Positions 1 through 7,104 of a DNA stretch of 30,069 nucleotides are shown here, piece after piece. The notes under the pieces are model-generated. The model was not told where the DNA came from. It searched no databases and was given only the letters and a program-made list of their open reading frames with translations. The stretch is from contig JAJYGU010000114.1 of the NCBI GenBank assembly GCA_021784975.1, forward strand, positions 1 to 30,069, written 5' to 3'. The position numbers and the translations under genes were made by a program. Origin of the DNA: Planctomycetota bacterium (lineage in GTDB: Bacteria > Planctomycetota > Planctomycetia > Pirellulales > Thermoguttaceae). The stretch's first letter is position 1. Each line of letters opens with the position of its first letter.

Positions 1-656
1 GCCCGTACCGCGGCCACCATCGCCGGCGGCTCCCGCTGGGCGATATAGTGCATGTGTCCGCCGGGCATCATCACCGGAATGTGGTTCTGGATGCCCAGCC
101 GCATGTAGGCCCGCATAAACGCCGGGCTTTCGAAGACGCCGCCCATGTGCGAATCGAGGTGCGTCGGCACAATGCCGATCGTGCGGCAGCGATCCAGTTG
201 GGCCCGCAACTCAAGGTCCACTTCGTTTGCCTTGGGGAGGCTGCGCCGGTTAAGCTCATGCCACAAGCAACCTTCTTGATCAACCAGGCTCGGCACCAGC
301 CGCTTGCCGGCCAGCGGCCCCCAGCGGTAATCCTTCCACTCCGACGTTAAGGTCGTATGAATGCCGGCGTCCGTCATCGGATGCTTCTGGATATAGTGGG
401 CTATCTCGGGCACCCAAGGGCATGGGAACATGATGCTGGTGGAGGTGGCCACGCCCTTTTCGATGGCTTCGATCGCCCCCATGTTCGAATCGTGCGACAT
501 GCCGGCGTCGTCGACATGAAAGATCACCACCCGCGCCCCGGCCGGCCACCCCAGCCGCTCGGCATAGGTGGGCTCATCGGCAAGACCGCCGCGGGCAGTG
601 AACAGAATGGCGGGAAGGAAGTACAACAGCGTTCTCGTCAATATCGAGATTGTCAT
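1..656 (-). CDS. ChbG/YdjC-like carbohydrate deacetylase, secreted, C-terminus beyond the window
   Basis: Reading from an ATG at 656, the frame stays open to the window edge (218 codons), so the C-terminus is missing. Residues 1-26 look like a signal peptide ending near GGLA/DE. It is followed by VVIFHVDDAGMSHDSN, the Asp-Asp metal-binding signature of the ChbG/YdjC family (Asp49, Asp50). A second family motif, THLDSHMG, lies near residue 165 and supplies a metal-ligand histidine. Family members remove acetyl groups from N-acetylated oligosaccharides, though many YdjC-like proteins have no proven substrate. In this secreted form a role in polysaccharide breakdown is an inference. The next gene upstream on the same strand ends 51 bases away, so co-transcription with the beta-propeller protein is plausible. 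No clear Shine-Dalgarno sequence is seen. Confidence 0.82.
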   Translation of the reverse strand, partial: MTISILTRTLLYFLPAILFTARGGLADEPTYAERLGWPAGARVVIFHVDDAGMSHDSNMGAIEAIEKGVATSTSIMFPCPWVPEIAHYIQKHPMTDAGIHTTLTSEWKDYRWGPLAGKRLVPSLVDQEGCLWHELNRRSLPKANEVDLELRAQLDRCRTIGIVPTHLDSHMGGVFESPAFMRAYMRLGIQNHIPVMMPGGHMHYIAQREPPAMVAAVR

Positions 657-707
657 GATACCCGGGCTCCTGGAACTGGTTGTTTGAATGTCTGACTTTC
701 ATGCCGC

Positions 708-1709
708 TCACTTTTCGATCGTTTCGGCGCGGGTCGTGCCCACACGCGCCGAGACTGTGGTCATTCTTTCCCCCGCCGGGAAGTAGCTCTCGTAAAAGCT
801 CCGCATGGGGCCGGGGTACATCGCCACCCGCAGGCTGCCCCAGGTGGCTTGATCGCCCGTGGCGTAGAACAGGTAGGTGTTGCCCTCCCACTCGAACAAA
901 TCCACGTCGGAGTTGTTGATGCCTTCGCCCGGTCCGGCTTCGAGGATTGGATTGTTGGGACTCAGTTGCCAGGTGGCCAGGTCTTTGGAGCGGGCCAGAA
1001 ACGAAACCCAGCCCTTGTGGCCGGCCGTGGCGGCGTGCAGGTAGATCACGTAGTAGTAGGGCCTGAAGTAGCGGATCACCGGGCAGGCGCTGTACTCGTG
1101 CTTCTCGCCGGTGAAGATCAGGCCGCGGAGTTTCTCCCAGCGGCTGAGGTCCTTCGAGCGGGCGAACTTGAAGCAGAACATGACCGGCTGGTTCGACTCG
1201 TAGGCCATGAGATACCCGTGATCGTCGCGGCACACCGAGCAGTTGAACAGGTGCTCGCTTCCTTCGCGCGGAACGGCCGGCTCTTGCTTCCAGGTCTTCA
1301 GGTCGGTCGAGGAGAAATGGTTGATGCTCTGAAACCAATCGTGGTTCGAGCCCTGGCTGGCAAAGGCGTGCATCGTGGGGCCGTCCACAAAGGCATTGAC
1401 GAAAGAATGCCCGGCGCCGAAACGGGCAACCTCCCGGCCGGTCGCCAGGTCTTGAATGTACAGGTACATGCTCTTGGTGTACTCGTCGGTGTGGTTCTTG
1501 GTGTCGTCGCGACGGTTCAGCACCAACAGCGGCTTGCCGTGGAACACCACGGGCGTGTTCTCCATGGCCGAACCGAAGTTCACCGGCAGTTTGATCAGCG
1601 GCGACTTCGAGTGCGTGGCATTGGCGGGCTCTTCGGCGACACCGATCTCCAGCCACGTCAGTGAGGCCAGGCAAAGGTATAAGGCAAGACGACCGTTCAT
1701 GCTAATCAT
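708..1709 (-). CDS. Secreted five-bladed beta-propeller glycosidase-like protein (GH43/GH32-like fold)
   Basis: This exported protein has a signal peptide (hydrophobic GRLALYLCLASLTWL, likely cleaved before AEEP). Repeated blade-like motifs follow: SSTDLKTWK, ARSKDLSRWEK and ARSKDLATWQ. The 'S.DL..W' pattern is typical of five-bladed propellers of the GH32/43/117/130 type, where it closes each blade. Possible acidic catalytic residues lie in NNSDVDLFEWEGNTYLFY, but I cannot assign a family or substrate. The open frame reaches back to an ATG at 1727, but those first codons lie inside a dispersed repeat (1716-1746). An ATG at 1709 or 1700 is therefore preferred; no Shine-Dalgarno decides between them. 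It lies between a beta-helix protein and a deacetylase on the same strand, suggesting a glycan-related cluster. Confidence 0.75.
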   Translation of the reverse strand: MISMNGRLALYLCLASLTWLEIGVAEEPANATHSKSPLIKLPVNFGSAMENTPVVFHGKPLLVLNRRDDTKNHTDEYTKSMYLYIQDLATGREVARFGAGHSFVNAFVDGPTMHAFASQGSNHDWFQSINHFSSTDLKTWKQEPAVPREGSEHLFNCSVCRDDHGYLMAYESNQPVMFCFKFARSKDLSRWEKLRGLIFTGEKHEYSACPVIRYFRPYYYVIYLHAATAGHKGWVSFLARSKDLATWQLSPNNPILEAGPGEGINNSDVDLFEWEGNTYLFYATGDQATWGSLRVAMYPGPMRSFYESYFPAGERMTTVSARVGTTRAETIEK

Positions 1710-1715
1710 TGTTGG

Positions 1716-1746
1716 TCCGTGTTTCATCGGTGTGCAATCCGTGGCT
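1716..1746 (-). repeat. Dispersed repeat, CCACGGATTG/ATGAAACACGG type
   Basis: Read on the minus strand the segment carries AGCCACGGATTG followed by GATGAAACACGGA. Variants of the same two words occur twice more at 4232-4338. It lies in the 41-base gap between the beta-helix gene and the propeller gene and overlaps the longest possible start of the latter. Function is unknown. Confidence 0.6.
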
Positions 1747-1750
1747 ATCT

Positions 1751-4159
1751 TTATTCGGGGCTTTCGGGCGGCTGGATCGCATCAAAGACCTCGACCGGCC
1801 AGAGGTTCACCCGCTCGAAGCCCTTGGGCACGGATTGCTGGAACTGCACATAGGCCCGCACACGTCCCTTAATGGTATAGGCCACCTCGCCCGCCCGCGT
1901 GCCGAAGACCTTGTAGCCCATCAGCGTGGTATTGTCGAAGTCAATGTGCAGTTGCTTTCCATCTTTGCACCCGCAACAAATAATGCCGGTGGAAGGCGTG
2001 CCTTGCGGCTGCGAGAAATTGAGCACAATCAGGCGGCACTCCTGGAACCTGACCCGAGTGCAGAGCTCGTCCACCCCCGGCCAGCCGGCCTGCAGGGCGT
2101 TGTCGAGGCCCACGATGGTGCAATCCTCGAAAACCGCGTGGGGCCAATCGGGCATGGTGGCGTTCTCGCCGCGGACGTAGACCCCGCCCGCGTCGCCCCA
2201 CCAGTCGAGATTCATGAAGTAGCTGTGGCGGAACAGGACCGGTTCGTCCCTTCGCGGCGTGTGGCCGATGGCGCACATGCCCGCAAAGCGGCCAATGCTA
2301 ACGCAATGGTCCACCACCGCCGAGAATGTTTGGCCTTTCTGGTTGGTGAGCACCCAGCCGGCCCCCTCCGAACCGGTGAAATAGAGGTTTTTGCACACCC
2401 AACGGTCCCAGCGATCGGTCGAGTAATCAGGGGCGGCCCGCACCGCCCCCCACCAGTCGACGCACTTCAGTCCCGACTCCGGCAGATGGGACTTGATGAT
2501 CTTCCACGTCGGATTTCCGGTGGGCTTGCTGCGGTCGGTCCGCACCGCCACGCCCGGACAACCTGAATCGATCACCACCCAACCTTTGCCGCCGGAGCCC
2601 AAGCTGCCGTCGGCGTCGCCGATCAAGAGGTTGTAGGAAGCGGCCGCGCCGGAATACGACGGATCGAGGTTTGCTTCCGCATAGGTATCGGGCCGGACAA
2701 CAATGCGATGGCCGCCGTTGCCATCCGGCACGGCCGACAAAGCCGCTTGAATCGTGTGAAACGCCTTGGCCCAACTGCGGCCGTCGGAGTTGTCGCCCTG
2801 CTTGGAGACATAGAGCGTCGTCCCTTTGCGGCCCGCGTAATCAGGGGAGGTCGGATCGCCGGGCACGTGTGTTCGATGTTCTGTGCCACTGCTTCGCAGC
2901 AGCGGTGAGTCCCCGCAATGGCCGCGCTGCTTCGTTGAAGCAGTAGAACGCGATAAAGCACAATTCGTGCCGCACCCAGCGCCATCGGTCGTGGGCGGCC
3001 GCGGATCGAGAGATCGGAACAGCCCGACCGGCCACAGCCCAAGCCGTTGGAATCCTTTGGGGATCGGCTGTTGAAACTGCACATAGGCCTCTACCTTGCC
3101 CTGGATGGTGTAGGTGGCCTGGCCGCACCCTCGCGCGTCGCTGGCGCCGAAGACTTTATAGCCCATCATCGAGCAATCTTCGAAGTCGATATGCACCTGC
3201 TTCGCATCGGGCACGATGCTGGCAATGATGCCGGTCGAGGGCGTGCCGCAGGGCTGCGAGAAGTTCAAGGTCAGCAGCCGGCAGTGCTTCATCTTCAGGC
3301 GGATGTACTTGCTCGGAAAAAGGATTTGGACGGCGTTGTCGGGCCCCACCAAGGTGCAGTCGTCGCAGACCACATCCGGCAACGCCGGCGGCGAAGTGTT
3401 GTAGGAGCCCACTGCCAGCCCGCCCGCGTCGCCCCACCAATCCAGCGACATCAAGAAGCAGCGGCGGAAGACGACCGGCTCGCCGGCGCGGGTGACCTGA
3501 TAGCCAAATCCCCCGCCGAAGGCCCGGCCGACGCCCACGCAGTCTTCCACAACCACCGTGAATTGTTGGCCGCTCCGGTTGGTAAGGTCCCAGAACAGAC
3601 CGGCGTCGCCGCCGGTGGCGTAGAGGTTGCGGAGGATCCAGCGGTCCCAACAGATGCTGGAAAAAGTGGGGGCGGTGTGCTGAGGCGACCAGCCCTGACT
3701 GGCGGCTCGGATCGTGCTCCACCAGTCGTAGCTCTTGAACCCTCGCTGGGGATCGCCGGAATCGACGACGACTCGCCCCACCGCGCCCGAGCCCAGCCGG
3801 CCGTTGGCGTCGCCGATCAACAGGTTGTACGAGCCTTTCGCCCCCTTATGGCTCGTGTAGAGGTTGGCCTCAACATAGGTGTCCGGGCGAACCACGATGC
3901 GGTGGCCGCCTTGATCATCGGGCACGGCCAGCAGGGCCGCCTGAATGGTATGAAACGCCTTGGCCCAACTGGTACCGTCGGAGTTATCGCCCAGTTTGGA
4001 GACGTAGAACGTGCCTCCACGATGGCCGGAATAATCGCCGGCGGCCGGATCATACGAAGCCGCCCTAAGACCATCGGAAGGCAGGAAGGCTGCCGGCAAG
4101 GCTAGCGAGAGCGTAGTCAAGACGAATCGCATGGCCCGCCGGTGGTGCGTCATCTTCAT
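1751..4159 (-). CDS. Secreted right-handed beta-helix protein made of two tandem homologous copies
   Basis: About 802 residues. The start at 4159 is chosen because AGGAA lies about 8 bases upstream and a signal peptide follows (RFVLTTLSLALPAAFLPS). The protein holds two homologous halves. Copy 1 (about residues 30-390) opens with GTFYVSKLGDNSDGTSWAKA and closes with AYVQFQQPIPKGFQRLGLWP. Copy 2 (about 430-802) opens with TTLYVSKQGDNSDGRSWAKA and closes with AYVQFQQSVPKGFERVNLWP. The opening matches the DUF1565-type entry to pectate-lyase-like parallel beta-helices, a fold that often binds or cleaves polysaccharides; no catalytic residues can be assigned. The linker between copies is low-complexity and contains a palindromic repeat (2888-2944). 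Two ancestral genes fused through repeat DNA, or a tandem duplication, would explain this. Confidence 0.8.
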   Translation of the reverse strand: MKMTHHRRAMRFVLTTLSLALPAAFLPSDGLRAASYDPAAGDYSGHRGGTFYVSKLGDNSDGTSWAKAFHTIQAALLAVPDDQGGHRIVVRPDTYVEANLYTSHKGAKGSYNLLIGDANGRLGSGAVGRVVVDSGDPQRGFKSYDWWSTIRAASQGWSPQHTAPTFSSICWDRWILRNLYATGGDAGLFWDLTNRSGQQFTVVVEDCVGVGRAFGGGFGYQVTRAGEPVVFRRCFLMSLDWWGDAGGLAVGSYNTSPPALPDVVCDDCTLVGPDNAVQILFPSKYIRLKMKHCRLLTLNFSQPCGTPSTGIIASIVPDAKQVHIDFEDCSMMGYKVFGASDARGCGQATYTIQGKVEAYVQFQQPIPKGFQRLGLWPVGLFRSLDPRPPTTDGAGCGTNCALSRSTASTKQRGHCGDSPLLRSSGTEHRTHVPGDPTSPDYAGRKGTTLYVSKQGDNSDGRSWAKAFHTIQAALSAVPDGNGGHRIVVRPDTYAEANLDPSYSGAAASYNLLIGDADGSLGSGGKGWVVIDSGCPGVAVRTDRSKPTGNPTWKIIKSHLPESGLKCVDWWGAVRAAPDYSTDRWDRWVCKNLYFTGSEGAGWVLTNQKGQTFSAVVDHCVSIGRFAGMCAIGHTPRRDEPVLFRHSYFMNLDWWGDAGGVYVRGENATMPDWPHAVFEDCTIVGLDNALQAGWPGVDELCTRVRFQECRLIVLNFSQPQGTPSTGIICCGCKDGKQLHIDFDNTTLMGYKVFGTRAGEVAYTIKGRVRAYVQFQQSVPKGFERVNLWPVEVFDAIQPPESPE
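2888..2944. repeat. Palindromic repeat translated inside the beta-helix linker
   Basis: The outer arms ACTGCTTC (2888-2895) and GAAGCAGT (2937-2944) are perfect inverted repeats. Each end also folds alone: CTGCT/AGCAG at 2889-2902 and CTGCTTC/GAAGCAG at 2927-2943. The element is read through in frame as part of the junction between the two protein copies. Confidence 0.7.
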
Positions 4160-4231
4160 CGACTTATTCCTAGGTTGATTTCGTACCACGTTGATTGCAG
4201 CGCAATTGCAGACTCAACGTAAGGTTATCCG

Positions 4232-4338
4232 GCCACGGATGAAACGCGGATTGAACACGGAAAACCACTACCGGGGAGACAAGGTTTTGGACCGAATGTC
4301 CTCCTTGTCGGTGTTTCGTCCGTGTTCAATCCGTGGCT
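4232..4338. repeat. Inverted pair of CCACGGAT/GAACACGG repeats
   Basis: The left copy starts GCCACGGATGAAACGCGGAT (from 4232). The right copy, on minus, contains AGCCACGGATTGAACACGGA (to about 4338). Between them GACAAGG and CCTTGTC form an inner inverted repeat. This matches the copy at 1716-1746 and gives three copies within 2.7 kb. Confidence 0.6.
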
Positions 4339-4442
4339 GTCATTTTGTCTTTCGGCCGAGAACTGGACCAGTTTCCAACCCGCGCGCGCCGCCGCCATGA
4401 TAGTCCACTAGCAGCGCCCAGACAAGCGCGCTCCCGTCAATT

Positions 4443-4551
4443 CGGGTGGCCCGGATAGCTTGCCTATCCGGGCCGCGCGCGGCAAGCGGATCCTCAATGC
4501 CTCCCCTTCCGTGGCTCCGCCACCCCGATAGCAAGCTATCGGGGCCACCCG
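4443..4551. repeat. Nested hairpin repeat downstream of the hydrolase gene; possible terminator
   Basis: Outer arms CGGGTGGCCCGGATAG (4443-4458) and CTATCGGGGCCACCCG (4536-4551) are inverted repeats with one mismatch. Each end also forms its own hairpin: CCCGGATAG/CTATCCGGG at the left, and CCCCGATAGC/GCTATCGGGG with a 2-base loop at the right. It begins 3 bases after the hydrolase stop codon, so it could end that transcript, although no U-tract follows. Confidence 0.65.
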
Positions 4552-4553
4552 GG

Positions 4554-5585
4554 TCAACGAGTTACTTGCCGCACGAAGTCCAAGAGTATGGCCCCGGTGG
4601 TGTCGCCCGGGGCACCGAGCAGGTGATTGGCGGTGAAGTGCGTTCGGCCTTCGAGGACCCGCGAGTCGGCCTGGCCTTTGGCGTGGCGGATCAACTCGAC
4701 CAGCCGCTGCGTGGCTATGTACGAGGCGTTGCCGCGCTCCACGGATATGAAAAGGAATCGCGGCAGCGGGTGAGCGTCGCCAACGTGCGTCACTGGCGAG
4801 GCGTCGCGCCAGGCGGCCTTGGAGTTGCCGAAGGCCTGGCGAATGTAGGGCGCATACATGCCGCCCGCCCGCACTTTTTCCACCAGATCATAGGCCCCGC
4901 CGCTCCAGGCCACCACCCCGCGGAGATCGGCCGGTCGCAGCCCAACTCGGGCCAGGTAACGCGGGTCGAGGGCTACCAGGGTCACCAGATGGCAGCCGGC
5001 CGAGTGCCCCATCAGCACGATCTTGTTCGCCGATGCTCCAAACTCGGCGGCGTGGTCGTGAACCCAGCGGACAGCCGCGGCAACGTCGCTGACATGGGCC
5101 GGATGAACCGCCGCCGGCGACAGGCGGTAGTTGATGCTTACGAAGACAATGCGGTTATCGTTGAGGAACTTCGGCTTGTAGCTCACCTCGGACTTGTCGT
5201 GTCGCGCCCACTCGCCACCGTGGACAAAGATGACCACCGGCAGGCCGGGGACTGGCTCATTTTTTTCGGCCCCCTTCGCCATTTCCCGCCCGAGCGCCGG
5301 ACGGCCGAAAAAAATGTGCCTGTCCCCTTGGGCCAAAGCGCGCGGGGCGTACACATCCAGCCGCTGTTTCCCATTCTTGCCGTAGGCGAGATCGCGGTGA
5401 ACGATTGTGTTGGCCGATAATACGGCCGCCTTCGACGGGACCGGTTGCTTGGCGGCCAAAGGCTTGGATTGCGTTTGTGCGGCCGAAGTGGGCGTGGCGG
5501 GCGGCGTCGCAGCCCGCGCCAAGCCGAGTTGCAAGGCAACCATGCCGACAAGTGCCGCAATTCCCAAGGCGCAAGTGCGAATCAT
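4554..5585 (-). CDS. Secreted alpha/beta-hydrolase (esterase/lipase family)
   Basis: 343 residues, beginning with a signal peptide (IRTCALGIAALVGMVALQLGLA) and a Pro/Thr/Ala-rich stretch. The fold is recognised from the oxyanion-hole motif FVHGGEW, the strand FVSINYRLSP, the nucleophile elbow GHSAGC, and a C-terminal histidine in GRTHFTANH. This is the layout of hormone-sensitive-lipase/BD-FAE-like carboxylesterases; in such neighbourhoods they often deacylate glycans, but the substrate here is unknown. Residues about 87-113, between LDVYAPRAL and GLPVVIFVHGG, are encoded by an 81-bp palindrome (5247-5327). In relatives those strands are normally joined by only a few residues, so this is an in-frame insertion in a surface loop. 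The stop codon is followed at once by a hairpin repeat. Confidence 0.85.
   Translation of the reverse strand: MIRTCALGIAALVGMVALQLGLARAATPPATPTSAAQTQSKPLAAKQPVPSKAAVLSANTIVHRDLAYGKNGKQRLDVYAPRALAQGDRHIFFGRPALGREMAKGAEKNEPVPGLPVVIFVHGGEWARHDKSEVSYKPKFLNDNRIVFVSINYRLSPAAVHPAHVSDVAAAVRWVHDHAAEFGASANKIVLMGHSAGCHLVTLVALDPRYLARVGLRPADLRGVVAWSGGAYDLVEKVRAGGMYAPYIRQAFGNSKAAWRDASPVTHVGDAHPLPRFLFISVERGNASYIATQRLVELIRHAKGQADSRVLEGRTHFTANHLLGAPGDTTGAILLDFVRQVTR
5247..5327. repeat. 81-bp palindrome inserted in frame in the hydrolase gene
   Basis: The arms 5247-5271 and 5303-5327 are 25 bases each and are inverted repeats with two mismatches; the inner 14 bases (CATTTTTTTCGGCC) match perfectly. The tips read GGGGACTGGC and, on minus, GGGGACAGGCAC. 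The second tip is identical to one in the epmA element at 17946-18049. The length equals exactly 27 codons. Confidence 0.85.
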
Positions 5586-5617
5586 CCCAATCTCCTTCGT
5601 TAGTAAATGCTCCCCGA

Positions 5618-6682
5618 CTAGTAGATGGCGGACGTGTCCGACACGATCTCCCCGCCGCGGGCGGTGACCAGGGCGAAGAACACGGCCGGAGACATGGCGC
5701 GGCCCAGCATGTGCACCGAGCCGTCGGCAAAGGCGGCGTTCGCGCCGGCGGGGTGAAAACTGTATATGCCCCGGTAATTGCTGCTGTTAATGGCGTAATC
5801 GCCCCCCTTCATGGTGCCGCTGGCGTCCCAGGTGCCTTGGATGAAGTTGTTGTTGTGCGCCCACGCCCCCCAGCCGTAGTTCAGCGGGATGTCGTCCACC
5901 ACGTCCACCAGGCTGATGGTGACATAGGAAGGGAAATCGGCGGCCCCAATCTTCTTGCCTCCGGCAAGATACAGCCAAGGCCGCCCCGACATTTCGCTCA
6001 GCAAGAGGGTATTGGAAGTCCCGTCGCGGGTGAGGCTCAAGGGCATCGGCGACGGCGTGGCATCCTGCGATCCGAACGGACCGGAAAGATCGGTGGTGGA
6101 TACGGCGTCGGGATAGGCCTGATAATAGCCGGGCGGAATGGTACTGGGCGGTGTGGCCGTCGTGACCGATGACGCGCCGGCGATCGCAAAGTAATCGGTG
6201 CTGGCGGCCGTAAAGGTGGTCATCGCGTTCGGGCTCTGGCCGGCGAAGCCCGGGCAGGTGGCCGTGAAGTAGTGGAGAACCGGGCTGGACGGACACTCGA
6301 AGATCGTATTTCGCGTGGCCACTTGCTGGGCGTTGCTGGCGTCGAACCACGGTTGGCTGAAGTTATACTCCTTGTAGAGGGCCCCCTGTTCGAAGAAGGG
6401 CAGGATTTGGGTGATCCAGCCCAATTCTTTCGACTGCGAATACAACAACGGCAGCCCCCGGTTTCCGCTCTCGTAGTTGTGACAGGCCAACGCCAATTGC
6501 TTGAGGTTGTTCTGGCAGCCGATTCGCCGGGCAGCTTCCCTGGCGGCCTGAATCGCCGGTAGCAACAGCGACACCAGAATCCCCAGAATGGCAATGACGG
6601 TTAGCAACTCCACCAGGGTAAACCCGGCTCGGCCCAACTGGATCGAGCGGCGCTGCTTAGCACCGGGAGATTGGCGACGCAT
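5618..6682 (-). CDS. DUF1559 pilin-like secreted protein (planctomycete type)
   Basis: 354 residues from the ATG at 6682. Near the N-terminus is the prepilin cleavage and methylation motif, RAGFTLVELL, followed by a hydrophobic helix ending LLLPAIQAAREAARR. Near the C-terminus is the H-X9-DG motif, HPAGANAAFADG, followed by SVHML. These two features define the DUF1559 family, which is greatly expanded in planctomycetes and proposed to be exported through a type II/IV-pilin-like pathway; its function is not established. The frame stays open to an ATG at 6775, but those 31 residues are encoded partly by a palindromic repeat (6749-6806), so that start is rejected. The gene stands alone, with a divergent sensor kinase about 420 bases away. 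Confidence 0.92.
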   Translation of the reverse strand: MRRQSPGAKQRRSIQLGRAGFTLVELLTVIAILGILVSLLLPAIQAAREAARRIGCQNNLKQLALACHNYESGNRGLPLLYSQSKELGWITQILPFFEQGALYKEYNFSQPWFDASNAQQVATRNTIFECPSSPVLHYFTATCPGFAGQSPNAMTTFTAASTDYFAIAGASSVTTATPPSTIPPGYYQAYPDAVSTTDLSGPFGSQDATPSPMPLSLTRDGTSNTLLLSEMSGRPWLYLAGGKKIGAADFPSYVTISLVDVVDDIPLNYGWGAWAHNNNFIQGTWDASGTMKGGDYAINSSNYRGIYSFHPAGANAAFADGSVHMLGRAMSPAVFFALVTARGGEIVSDTSAIY

Positions 6683-7104
6683 GACATCCGTGCTCCGTCT
6701 GTTGTATCCTTCGCAGGCGAAAATTGAACGTTCGCGACGACGATCATGGTAACCCGAAGCGTAAGCGAGGGACATGAGGTACGGCCTCGCTTACGCTTCG
6801 GGTTACGGTCATTTTCGTCTGCGAACAGTGCGATCTGGCGGTACGAGCAAAAATCGTGCCGTGGGTTGCCTAGACCGCGGCCTTGCCTGAAATCGCCGTC
6901 ATAGGACGACCTTAGCGGCGTTGGTGGAACGCGGCACGACTGTTGGGGCCATCGTGCTGTGTCGATTGCCTCGACACGGATGTCGAACGGATCGACAATA
7001 ATTGCGTCAAGCACGGCCGGTGGCCTCTCAGCAGGAAGAGTCCCACCGCGACGGAAAACGGATATATTAGGGGTTTTGCGGCACCTCCGCGTGCGAGGCT
7101 GACC
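6683..7104. other. Divergent intergenic region with a palindromic repeat
   Basis: About 420 bases between the DUF1559 start (minus) and the kinase start (plus). It holds the repeat at 6749-6806 with weaker flanking inverted arms (TTCGCAGGCGAAAAT near 6710 against its counterpart near 6825). Nothing else can be identified; any promoters for the two genes must lie here. Confidence 0.5.
6749..6806. repeat. GTAACCCGAAGCG-type palindrome, copy 1
   Basis: Two perfect 22-base inverted arms, 6749-6770 and 6785-6806, starting GTAACCCGAAGCGTAAGCG and separated by 14 bases. A second, slightly diverged copy lies at 10087-10147. Read as protein this element gives NPKRKRG-like peptides, which extend the apparent N-terminus of the DUF1559 gene. 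Confidence 0.85.

Larger units (their letters stand above)
4160..4553. other. Intergenic region filled with palindromic repeats
   Basis: About 390 bases between the beta-helix gene start and the hydrolase end, both on minus. I see no gene. It holds an inverted pair of CCACGGAT-type repeats (4232-4338) and a nested hairpin repeat (4443-4551), with about 100 bases of unassigned sequence between them. Confidence 0.6.

Noticed and set aside
3047..4105. 352-residue plus-strand frame opposite the beta-helix gene
   Set aside because: Antisense shadow; the minus frame has the signal peptide and duplicated modules.
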